Origin: Selaginella moellendorffii | Lineage: Eukaryota > Streptophyta > Lycopodiopsida > Selaginellales > Selaginellaceae | Reading direction: 5' to 3' | Assembly: GCF_000143415.4 (NCBI RefSeq) | Contig: NW_003314317.1 | Span: 664,296-728,295 of the forward strand | DNA length: 64,000 bases | Shown here: positions 24,101 through 33,767 of the stretch, piece after piece | Layout: each line of letters starts with the position of its first letter | How positions within the stretch are numbered: position 1 is the first letter of the stretch | Notes under the pieces: model-generated | Databases searched by the model: none | What the model saw: the letters and a program-made list of their open reading frames with translations, nothing else | What the model was told of the DNA's origin: nothing | Program-made: the position numbers and the translations under genes

Positions 24101-26142
24101 ACTAGCTCAATCTTATGTTCTATTAGTTGTGTGGGGGGCAACCCCGCTGGTAGCTCTTCCGGCATAGTATCTTGGAATTGGTCCAACACCCGTTGGATCA
24201 CTAAAGGTACTTTTTCTGTTCCCATCTCTTTGTCACTCTTCACCGAGAGTAAGCATAAAAATGTTGCCTTGGTTCCTTTAGTGAGTTGTCCTCTCGTGGA
24301 CACCAGATTTAGGCAGGAATCTTTGGCCTTGCATTGCCCTACCTTTAGATCCTGGGCCTCCACCTTAGATCTTCTTCCTTGGGCATTCATTAGTACCACA
24401 AAGTTCCTACCTTGTCCATGCAAGGCTACCACAAATTGATTGAACTAATCCATCCCGAAGATCACATCAAATCCCGCCATGTCCAACATGGTGAAATCCA
24501 TGTCTACTTTCCATGTCCCTACTTCGACTCTTGCTTGTCGAAGTACCTCATTAGTGCGTTGGCTACCTTGAACAAACTCCATAGTCCTTGGTTCGCCCAG
24601 TCGTTGCACCGTTAGTCCGGCTTGCTGGACTATATCTGCAACCACAAAATTATCTGAAGCACCCGTGTCAATAAGGATCTTAACAAAGCTACCTCTGAGC
24701 TTCCCTCGGAGGGCTAGTAGATGTCGTGAACGACTCTCTACCAAAGTTGCTCGTGTAATGAATAACTTTGAGCTAGGGACTGGATCACATACCTCATTTT
24801 GGATTTCACTCAACTTAATGGCCATATTGGCTCTGGCCTTCTTCGGGTAAGGACATTCTCTCGAAAAGTATCCCGCTTCACCGCAGTTGTAGCATATGTT
24901 GTTTCCCATGCTGCTAACCGACTTGACCTTCTTATCCGTGGGTTTGTCTCTTTTTGCTTGACTCCCCCACGTACTTGCTCGCTGGCCACTGGATTTGCCT
25001 TTTCAGAACCCCGAGGACTCATTCTTAGAGAAACTCTTCTTGAATTTCCCTTTGCTATACGTTCCCCTTGGTTTGACCCCTTTGCTAAATGTGGACCCCG
25101 ACCCTGTCGTGTTCCCCTTTTGCAGATTATCATTAAAATGCACCTTGATGGCCGTATCCAACGCTTCCTTGTAGTTGGTTGGGTTCCAATGCATCACCTC
25201 TCTGCGAGCCTAGGTTTGCAAGCCTGATATGAAGGCATGGAACGCATCCATATCCCCCATGTCCATGACAAGTATCCTCTTTGCCATAAACCCATTCACA
25301 TACTCCTGAATAGTTCCGGTCTGCTTCAACCTACTCAGCTCATCTTTTAGATGCAGAGTAGCATTCGGAGGAACGTAAGTCGAGCAAATCCTCACCTTCA
25401 TCATGTCCCAAGTGGCCACCGGTCCTTCGTTGGCCTCCGTCATTCTCCACCAAGACTTGGCATTATTTGCCAAGTATGGTTTTGCACATGGAACCTTCTC
25501 CGAGCTTGGTAATCGCAACGCTCGGAAGTAGTCCTCCATATCGTAAAACCAATCCTCCACCACCTTATAATCGTTCACTCCCTTGAAGACCGGTGGGGGC
25601 TTTGGTTTGTACTTGGGAACTGCTTGAGGGACTGATTCCACTTCGGTTTGTTCGACCTTGTTTGGTTCTACCTCAGTCTCTACCGAAGGGTTTGCACCTT
25701 CTGCACTACCAGCATACGTGGTCTTTCGCTTTTTCTTCCGCTTCTCGTCACACTTTAGCTTGTGTACGAGAGTCTCTAATAGGGCATTGGTCTGTGCCAA
25801 TTATCCTTCTAGAATGTCTAATCGAGCCTTGGACGACAGAACCTCGCCACCAAACTCCTGTTTGGAAGTTTCCTCACTGGAGTCCTCCTCATGCAAGGAT
25901 TCCTCATCCATAGCCTCTTGTTCGACTGGAGGCTCCAGCTCTGGTGGAGGTTCTGTCTCCGCCTTGGTTTGTTTATGCCCTGCCTTTGCCATTTCCCAGC
26001 AATCCACCTCTATCCTTCGCAAGAACTGAGGAAAAGGCTCCGATACCAAATTGTAAGCCATAAATTTTTCCTTTCCAATTTGCCAGCTTACCTCATCTAT
26101 CTGACCAACACTACCTTGGTTTTTGCTAAGTTCCCTTGCCAA
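21166..26142 (-). pseudogene. G1 gag-pol polyprotein, broken
   Basis: Read from right to left. Gag occupies about 26142-25000. The zinc knuckle (about 24890) has Tyr where CX2CX4HX4C expects His. Protease has IDTGAS (about 24675). Reverse transcriptase (about 24070-23560) has YIND where YxDD is expected (about 23632). RNase H lies at about 23247-22990. Integrase has its zinc-binding C-x-x-C near 22500 and a core with MDFI and SDQD (22405-22130). The chromodomain has VKWKGF and ATWEPEENL (about 21345-21295). In one continuous frame stops fall at 25801, 25210, 25003, 24445 and 23290. After a frameshift between 23050 and 22870 more stops fall at 22445 and 22130. Several are one transition away from the expected Trp or Gln codon. 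With the Asp-to-Asn change in the polymerase site, the element is certainly inactive. Confidence 0.88.
26036..26050 (-). other. G1 primer-binding site
   Basis: Minus strand reads TTGGTATCGGAGCC directly inside the 5' LTR, one base different from the usual initiator-Met tRNA primer site TGGTATCAGAGCC. Confidence 0.75.
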
Positions 26143-27186
26143 GGTTCCTGCCTATTGTATTAGTTCTTACTTGGTCCTACTTGGTTTCAGCTACTCACTG
26201 TATGGGCAACGGAGCGTTAGCTATCCATCCACGGATTCCCAAATCTCTCCCAATCCCCCTCCCCGGGTTAGACTGGACTTAAAGTTCGGTTACACTCCCT
26301 GCAAGCACAAGTAGCGAAATACACCAAGCCTCCAGGTTCGTAACATCCCATGGTACAACAAGACTTGATCATAGGACCCTCTAAATCCTAAGCCTTGGGT
26401 GCAACACTTGCTTCGGGACACCAGGGCGAAACACTGTGGCCTAATGACCTGATATGGGTACCTCTACCCCCCCACTTCTATCCCGAAGGGAAGGCCCAAA
26501 CCCCTAGGAAGGGCGAGGACCAATGAGCCACAAGGTACTCAAGTGGGGCACCACTCCACATGAGCTAGGAGAACCACAGTCGGTTTCCCATTCGGGAGTG
26601 GGAGCTGCTCTTGAGCACTTCCTTGGGTGGCCCCTCTGGCACCACCGAGTCCATGCTCACTCCCACCCAAGGCCCCTCGGCCCCAGTCTCAACCTCAAGT
26701 CAGTTTGGAAGCATCACTGAAGAGTTCCTTCAAGACTGGTTCCTGGACCTCACTATCCCTACTATACTTTTGGAACCCCCTGCAGCCCCCCCCCCCCCCG
26801 GGAGACGCACGCTTTGGGCTTTCACCCCTTGACCTATATTAATACTCGAACTCGGTCTCGGAATCGATCTCAAACTCGATCTTGGACCCAACTTCGGACT
26901 CGGTTTTAGACTCGATCTCGGACCCGATCTTGGATCCGATCTCGGACTCAACTTCGGACTCGATCTCGGACTCGGTCTCAGACCCGATTTGGATCTCGGA
27001 CTCTGTCTCGAACTCGGTCTCTGATTCGGCCTCGGACTCAATCCCGGACTCTATCTCGAACTCGGTCGCAAAGTTGGTTTTGGACTCGATCTTCGACTCG
27101 GTCCCATCCGATGAATTCTTTGTCATTTTGGTCATGCTTTTGGGGATCCTTTAGCCTACGACACCTTGGCAAGTTGGTTCCTTACA
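26052..27186 (-). mobile_element. G1 right LTR (5' LTR)
   Basis: 1,135-bp partner of the left LTR. It holds a C-run near 26788-26800, the block GCACGCTTTGGGCTTTCACC that is also present in R and G3 LTRs, and the 12-bp minisatellite at 26845-27110. Confidence 0.9.
26845..27110 (-). repeat. 12-bp minisatellite, right LTR of G1
   Basis: Same CGAGATCGAGTC-type array as at 20465-20755 but with different lengths and point changes, so the array has evolved since insertion. Confidence 0.85.
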
Positions 27187-27563
27187 CCTATTTGCCACTC
27201 ATAGCAAACCCATGGGAGGTTTACTTTCACCCACAATAGATGGAACAACTCATAGAACCACTGATACGCTAACATTAATATTGCGAACTCAAAGTGTGAC
27301 CTTGAGTTGCTAATGTGCCTCACTCACGAGCCCAAGCGTAAACCCATGTAAACGGAATATCTTACATCCATCCTATGAGCCCAAGAGCAAGCTCACATTA
27401 TTACAATACAAAAAGGTAACCAAATCCAAATAACGAATGCAAAGCCTTTACACCAAAACGTGTACCCACTCGGATCATTGTTTTCATCTTTGCGTATGCA
27501 ACGAGACTAGATGCCCAATCTTATTGGATAGTACTCGCCAAGACTCATTCTTTGATACAAAAA
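27187..27563 (-). mobile_element. R copy D internal end, right of G1
   Basis: Continues the R sequence broken at 19683 and matches 3019-3401 of copy A. The primer-site position (about 27549-27562) is decayed. CCTAT at 27187-27191 is the right target duplication of G1. Confidence 0.68.
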
Positions 27564-28167
27564 TGTAGCACACTTGGTTTTTACCCTTTATCCTATGGTG
27601 ATTTACCATAGGATAACTATGAAACAGAATCTAAAACCTTCATGTGCCACGTGTCACATGCCACATGACATATGCCACGTGTCCAAAGGATGGTGTGGAA
27701 CCTGAGTTTCAGGGCCTTGGGCCACTGAATGAAGGAACGGTGCCAAACTCCTAAGCATGGAGCCAAGGAGTGATGGAATTGGACCACAAAGCAACTCTCA
27801 AACATATAGCCTAAAGAGCGAAAGGACATGAGCACGGAGTGACTTGGAACAGTCCTAAAGCAACTAACATCCCAATGCCAGAACCAACACGCAAAACGGA
27901 GCTAAATGAAGTCTACCACTATTTCAGCATACCTGTGGCCTAATGCGAGGATATGGGTACTCCACCAGCTAGCATAGTGTGGAGCTTGGGCTTAGACTCA
28001 AGCCGGATGCAAAACAAGGACAGGCACATGCCCGACCTACCCACTATCCTTACTATACATTTGGAACCCCCCCCCCCCCCGCCTCCTGAGGAACACACGC
28101 TTTGGGCTTTCACCACAAGCCACCCTTAGTATCAGGAGTTAGTCTTTGGGACAAGCTCGAAACTTAC
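27564..28167 (-). mobile_element. LTR of R copy D (5' LTR), truncated
   Basis: Starts TGTAGCACAC like the other R LTRs, keeps the TTATCCTATGGT hairpin at about 27589-27618 and a C-run at about 28069-28080. It is cut off where G2a begins at 28168, so roughly the last 400 bases are missing. Confidence 0.65.
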
Positions 28168-28547
28168 TATCAAGACCAAGATCAGGACTGGAAAATGTAG
28201 AAGACAAAGAGAAAAGTTAGTGGAAACGAGGAAAAGCCTTGGACTAGCGTTAATTTAGATTGTGGAGAAATGGAACAAAGCTAACTTATATATACTATAG
28301 GTTGATGAAGCTCCATCACTCTTGGATCGAGGATGGCCTAAATATAGCTGAGGTCAAGGAGACACCACGTCATCATTAGGAATGTGGCTCGAGACTTAGA
28401 AATTGTACAAGAAATCAGAGAGTCAAGAATAGGGAAGTGTCTCGAGAGTCAGAAATAGGGAAGTGTCTCAAGAGTCAAGAATGTGGTCTGTGGGTCAGGA
28501 ATCTGGAGAGAGTCAGGAATGTGGCAAGAATTGGGGGATTCCTGACA
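28168..28547 (-). mobile_element. G2a 3' LTR
   Basis: 380 bp, homologous to 49388-49788 and (reversed) 54450-54851. On the minus strand it starts TGTCAGGAATCC; the far end reads TGATA where intact copies have TGACA. Directly outside it lies the polypurine tract GAGGAGGGGGTGC (28548-28560). Confidence 0.8.
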
Positions 28548-28558
28548 GCACCCCCTCC

Positions 28559-31143
28559 TCAAGAACGAATGGAACAAGGACGATGAGAACGAAGAGGAGT
28601 ATGAGATGGGTGGCGAGGGATGGAAGATGGAGAATGAAAAGAATGAGGACTAAGATGAGAAGGATAGCGGCGGTGGAAGTCTTGAACAAGGTCAGGAGAA
28701 TGAATCAGGTTGTCCACAGGTTCACAAGTGCATTCCTCAGGTCCGTAACCCTTCCAATCTACCAAATAGTAGAGTTTAGACCGTGAGATCTTGGAATCAA
28801 AGATGTCTTGAACCTTGTACTCAGACCCATCCTCGAGCTGCACTGGTGGAGGCGGAGGAATGACCTGATTTGGAATAGGACTGGGAATATAAAGCACAAG
28901 GAGAGAGGAGTGAAAAACGGGGTGAATTTGATATGAGGAAGGAAGTACAAGGTGATAAGTGACAGGATTAATGATGGTAGTGATAGCGAAAGGGCTGAGG
29001 CATTTGAAATTGACTTTGGGACATGGCCTGGTGGTGGAGATATTTCACCTGAGGAGCCAGACTTTATCCCCAATATTGTAAGTGGGACAATCCTGATGAT
29101 GGACATTGGCAAATGTTTTGTGAGATTCCTGAGCATGATGGAGGTTGAAGGAGATGGAGTTGTGGATTTCCTGGAGGTTGGAGACAAATGCCTCAGAGCG
29201 GGGATTTAAACAAGAGGATTTGGATGGAGAAGGAAGTGAGAGATTGAATTGAGGATTTCAGCCAGAGTTTGCAAAGAAGGGGGATACTCGAAGGGAGGAG
29301 TGAACAGAGTTGTTTTAGGAGAACTCAGCAAGGGGAAGGATATTGAACCAGTCATCCTGATGATAGTTGATGAAGCACCTTAAGAATTGTTCAAACATCT
29401 GAATCATTTGCTCGAACTGTTCATCAGTTTGAGGATGATACGCCGAAGAGAGGTTGGCCTTCACTCCAAGTAGCTGCAAGAACCGTTGCCAGAAATGAGA
29501 GATGAACTGAGGTCGCCGATCCGAAACCATATCTGCAGGAATCCCATGAAGTTGAAAATTTCCCTGATACCAGTTTTGTCATGTCCTCGCCCGAAAACTC
29601 CTTGGTACATAGCAGGAAGTGCGCCATCATTGTGAAGCGATCTAGCATGACTAAAATGCTGTTGAAGCCTCCAGAACTCGAAAGACCACTCAAGAAATCC
29701 ATGGAGATGGATTCCCAAAGACCTGAAGGGACCGGGAGGGAATGAAGCAAACTTGAAGGAAGGTGGCGAGGTACCTTATTCCAGGCGCAAATGTCACAGG
29801 AGGTAACAAAAGATTTGATGTAATCGTCCATGTGAGGCAACCAAAAGTCCCGTGCAACCAACTTATAGGTTTTCGCAATGCCAAAGTGACCAGCAGTTGA
29901 GCTATCGTGGCACGCCATCAGGACCAACCTTTGAGCATAACCTTCAGGAACATAAAGCTGCTCCCCATGGTACATCAAGCCATCTAAGAACTCAAACTCG
30001 TCAAATCACTGGTAGTCGGGAGTCACTAGGTGTCTAGTCTGAAGATGGGGGAAAATGCACTGGCAAGGTCGTCAGATTGAAGATCGTTTCTGATCGCATC
30101 CATCAAGGAGGAGTCCTGAGGGGCTAGGGAAATTGCCATAACTTGAAGCCAATCAAAACCGAGGATAACCTGATCCTATTGATCGAAGGCAGAATTACCA
30201 GGCCTGAGATTGAGATAGGAGCGCCTTGAAAGAGCATCAGGAAGGCCTTGAAGCTTTTCAGGTCTGTACTTGATAACAAAGTCAAACCAACTCAGGAATT
30301 GTGCCCACCTTGTTTGACAATGGCTCAAAACTCGGGAAGTGGCAAAGTACTCAAGATTTTTGTGATCCATCTAGACCATTGTTTGATGGCTCGCCCCCTC
30401 CAAGAAACAATGCCACTCTCCAAAGGAATCTACAATGGCAAGGAGCTCCTTGTTGTGGATTTCATAATTGATCTCCGCAGGCTGGAATTTCCAAGAATGG
30501 AAAGCGACCGGATGAAATTTCTGATCAACTCTGAGTTGAGACAGCACAGCACTGATGGCAAAGTTGGAGGTGTCTGCCTCGATGAAGAAAGGTTGTGAAG
30601 GATCAGTGTGGATCAAGATAGGAGCAGAACTAAAGGCCACCTTGAGTGTGTCGAAGGCCTGCTAGGCAACAGCAAACCAAGAGAAAGGAACATCCTTATG
30701 AGTGAGATGTGTGAGAGGAAGGACAATGTTAGAGTAGTGATCAATGAATTTGCGGTAAAAGTTGGCAAGCCAAGGAAAACCTGAACATCCAACATTGATT
30801 GTGGAGGCTCCCATTCAAGAATAGTCTTGACTTTGGCACGATCCATCGTGATACCCTCAGGAGTGACAATGTACCCAAGGAACTCCACAGACTCCTGATT
30901 GAAGGAACATTTTTTAAACTTCGCGTATAGGCCGTATTCCTGTAGCTTTGCCAGCACCTTGCGCACATGTTTGTCGTGCTCCTCCTGAGTTTTTGATTAG
31001 ATGAGGATGTTGTCGAGGTAGACGATCACCATCTGGTCAAGAAACTCCCAAAAGACGTCGTTTGCCATGTATTGGAAAACTACTAGAGCATTTGTCAAGC
31101 CAAATAGCATGATAGTGTACTTGAAGTGGCCATAGCGGGTTCA
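28559..31143 (-). pseudogene. G2a pol remnant: RT, RNase H, integrase, chromodomain
   Basis: Read right to left. The polymerase near 31015 has YLDN where YLDD is expected and a stop shortly after. RNase H lies about 30640-30250 (IEADTSNFAI, NKELLAIVD). The integrase is present (29978-29315), with the C-x-x-C of its zinc-binding part (SCDIC), the core start SMDFL and the late ISHFWQRF block. The chromodomain is at 28897-28640 (YLVDWKGYGPEECT, then FHRRYP). The usual Trp after EECT is Cys here and in the other G2 copy. Frameshifts and stops break the reading. The domain wording is closer to fungal and Tcn1-like chromoviruses than to G1. Confidence 0.78.
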
Positions 31144-31149
31144 GAACAT

Positions 31150-31477
31150 AGTCTTTCATTCATCACCACTGGATAGTCTAGGATTGTTCCAAGTCGCTCC
31201 GGGCTCTTGTCCCTTCGCTCCTTGGGCTGTATGCTCGGGAGTTGCTCCCTGGATTGGTTCCATCACTCCTTGGCTCCATGCTTGGGAGTTTATTGCCATT
31301 CCTTCGTTCAGTGGCCCAAGGCCTTGAACCTCAGGTTCCACACCACTGTCCTTTGGACACGTGGTATATGACATGTGGCATGTGTCATGTGGCATAAAGA
31401 GGTTTTAGGTTCTGCTTCATGGTGTTATCCTATGGTAAATCACTATAAGATAAAGGGTAAAAACCACGTGCGTTACA
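31150..31477 (+). mobile_element. LTR of R copy C (5' LTR), partial
   Basis: Reverse complement of the part of the R LTR next to the primer site. It ends TTACA at 31477, followed after two bases by the primer site, so copy C runs on the plus strand. The hairpin is at about 31429-31455. The left part was lost at the junction with G2a. Confidence 0.7.
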
Positions 31478-31479
31478 TC

Positions 31480-31490
31480 TGGTATCAGAG
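31480..31490 (+). other. Primer-binding site of R copy C
   Basis: TGGTATCAGAG, identical to the start of the standard initiator-Met tRNA primer site of plant LTR retrotransposons. Confidence 0.8.
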
Positions 31491-33332
31491 AATACGTCTC
31501 AGTGAGAACTATACAATGAGATTGAGCAACTAGTCTCATTGCATACACAGAGCTGAAAACAATGATCCAAGTGGGTTTAGGTGCAAAAGCTTTGCAATTG
31601 TTCCTTGGGTATTGATTTGGTTACCTTTTTATATCATAATAACGTGAGTTTGTGCTTGGGCTTGTGAGTGAGGCACATTAGCAACTCAAGGTCACACTTT
31701 GAGTTGGCAGAATTAATAATAGCCTATCAGTGGTTCCATGAGTTGTTTCATGTACCATAAGTAAAAGTAAACCTTCCCTAGGTTTGCTATAAGTTGCAAA
31801 CCGTAATTGTTTAGCACGGCACTAATGGATCCTTCCTAGGCATGATTACAAGTGGATCAATCAAGACTATAGGGATAAGCCTATTGATTCAAGTAATTAT
31901 TGCTGTGCTCTCTCATAAACGTTTTTTGGATTGAACTGAAGGCAGTGTGAAAGCAAGCTTGAGGTATGGTCAAAGATGAGACCGAAAAAAAAGTCGTTGG
32001 GGATGAAAGATCAAACATGTAAATCATTTTCTCTTCTAGAAGAAATGATTTGCAACGAGGTGTTAACTCATTGCTCATGTTCACATTATGCAATCAAGAG
32101 TTCCTACCTTGATGCGTGTTGGAAATGATGATCTTACAAATTGTAAATTGTGGGATGGATAGCAGTGAAGTGTTATACCATTTTGTCTAGGTTTGCTATT
32201 GGAAGACTTGGGTTGCAATGCTCAATTCTTTTCCGGGGAACCTTGCTATTGCTTCTTGAGTAGCTTAGTGTTAAATTAGTTTTGAGTTTGGTTGGAAAGG
32301 AAGTGGCATGAGCTTGTCTGTGTTGTGAACAAAAGTTAGTGGTGTTGAGTGTTGTAAATCTTTATCAGTGAAGTGTGGCATTTATGTTATATTTTGTCGA
32401 ATTGAATTGACACTTGATACTCACATAAACCTTTGTAGTAGTGACATAGGCATTGCTCATAGTGTTGCTTGATTGATGATCAAGTTATTGTGATACTTAT
32501 ATCATATTCATGTGATAATAAGTAATGTGTTTATGAAGTTGTTTGGTTAAACGATGATCAACCCTAAAGTGGTTGATGGTGATCCTAGTCTACTTGCAAG
32601 TAGTAGCATTGTAGTAGCTTTGACTGGATTCTTAATGATGATTCATTATGCTAAATTTAAGTTGGTATTTTGTTTTATAAGAGTTTGCCTATGCATTGTT
32701 AAGAAAGGGTTATAGCATTCACTTGCTATGGCTTGTTGGTTTATCCGTTAGCACTTGGAGTAAATTGTTAGATGGAGAAGGTGTATAGTTGAGGCATTGA
32801 TATCACTAACACTTGTGTTAGTGGAAATGACATTGTTATTTTGAGTGATGAGGAATTTTCCTTAAAACTTGGTTTTCCATGTCATTTTTCTTGTTAGTGT
32901 TTGGGCTTCACATTGGATTTTCAAAGTGATTGAAGAAGAGTGTTAGTGCAATGTGGATATCTAAAGATATGGTCTTTGTGATCAAGCCTTGGATGTTCAT
33001 TTTGCATTTTACAAATGTCGGTATTGGATGTTGGAAGTATAGGCAAAAAGATATTCAAGGCATACTATGGGTCATGAGAATGTGTGTTGAGGTGAACCTA
33101 TGTGAAGTTGTTGGTAGAAAGAAGTTGGTTGAGTCTTGAAAGTTTGTATTCTTAAACTAAAAGTTATTCTTTCTCTAAGATGGAAAATTTTCCACAAATT
33201 TTCTTAGGCTTTTTTTATGGTTGATCTGTTGATCACTTTGTCTGAAAACCATTTCGTTTTTATAAGCCAGTACAAACTAATAAAGGGGTTGGAGTTGACT
33301 TTGGTTAGCTTAGACCTTAGTAGGTAGTTTGT

Positions 33333-33336
33333 ATGA
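33333..33336. repeat. Target duplication ATGA, left of the 12.8-kb transposon
   Basis: ATGA occurs here and again at 46125-46128. R copy A, reverse complemented at about 1485-1500, has a single TATAATGC where the interrupted copy has TATGA...ATGATGC, so the unoccupied site holds one copy. This is direct evidence for a 4-bp duplication on insertion. Confidence 0.85.
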
Positions 33337-33360
33337 AAGCTCTATTTCGTTAAAGTGGGA
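33337..33360 (+). repeat. Left terminal inverted repeat (24 bp)
   Basis: Perfect reverse complement of 46101-46124; the match ends at the 25th base. Just inside it AAGTGGGA and TCCCACTT form a further small inverted repeat (33353-33378) at the left end only. Confidence 0.9.
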
Positions 33361-33767
33361 ATTGTCATTATCCCACTTGTAAAATAAGGTTTCCAAACCT
33401 TTATATAGTATATAAATATAACAAAATTCAACTGCATTGAGGCACATGCCATTTTATTTTAAACAAGGAAATGTCTACTCAATCACTTCTCACTGCTTCA
33501 CCTCTCTCTTCTCCTTGTCATCGTCGTCCAATTTCTTTCCATCCTTTTAATATTGGCTCAGTTGCTCCGAGTCTAGGTGGAGCCCAAGTCCCCATTCAAT
33601 CTTTACTTTCCCCTTATTAATAAAACAACTTCGTAGACTTCCAATAACATGCTGTAACACTTCTAGTATAATGCAAATCCTCTCAAAGAATTGTCTTTTA
33701 ATATTAATACAATGGCATGGAACCCCATGCCATAATAAGTTACATTTTTAAATAAATACATGCCATC
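33361..33767 (-). other. 3' flank of the transposon's minus-strand gene
   Basis: No gene. Contains two palindrome copies (degenerate at 33431-33452, good at 33712-33733). The second lies about 35 bases beyond the stop codon of the minus gene, so probably in its 3' untranslated region. Confidence 0.6.

Larger units (their letters stand above)
19684..27186 (-). mobile_element. G1, complete but dead chromodomain Ty3/Gypsy retrotransposon
   Basis: A full-length 7.5-kb element on the minus strand, inserted in R copy D. It has two LTRs (19684-20827 and 26052-27186), both starting TGTAAG and ending TTACA, flanked by TCTAT/CCTAT. A Met-tRNA primer site lies inside the right LTR. The coding region runs gag, zinc knuckle, protease, reverse transcriptase, RNase H, integrase, chromodomain: the Ty3/Gypsy order with the chromodomain at the end, hence a chromovirus. 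Multiple in-frame stops and a frameshift mean it makes no full polyprotein. Confidence 0.9.
28168..31159 (-). mobile_element. G2a, truncated chromodomain Gypsy element
   Basis: A minus-strand fragment of family G2: the 3' LTR at its left (28168-28547), then chromodomain, integrase, RNase H and part of the reverse transcriptase. It breaks off within the polymerase near 31143-31159, where R copy C begins. No 5' LTR, primer site or gag is present. The plus-strand fragment at 50975-54851 belongs to the same family. Confidence 0.82.
31478..33336 (+). mobile_element. R copy C internal region, left half
   Basis: Reverse complement of about 1490-3400 of copy A. No coding frame. It stops at the 12.8-kb transposon and resumes at 46129. 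Confidence 0.78.
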
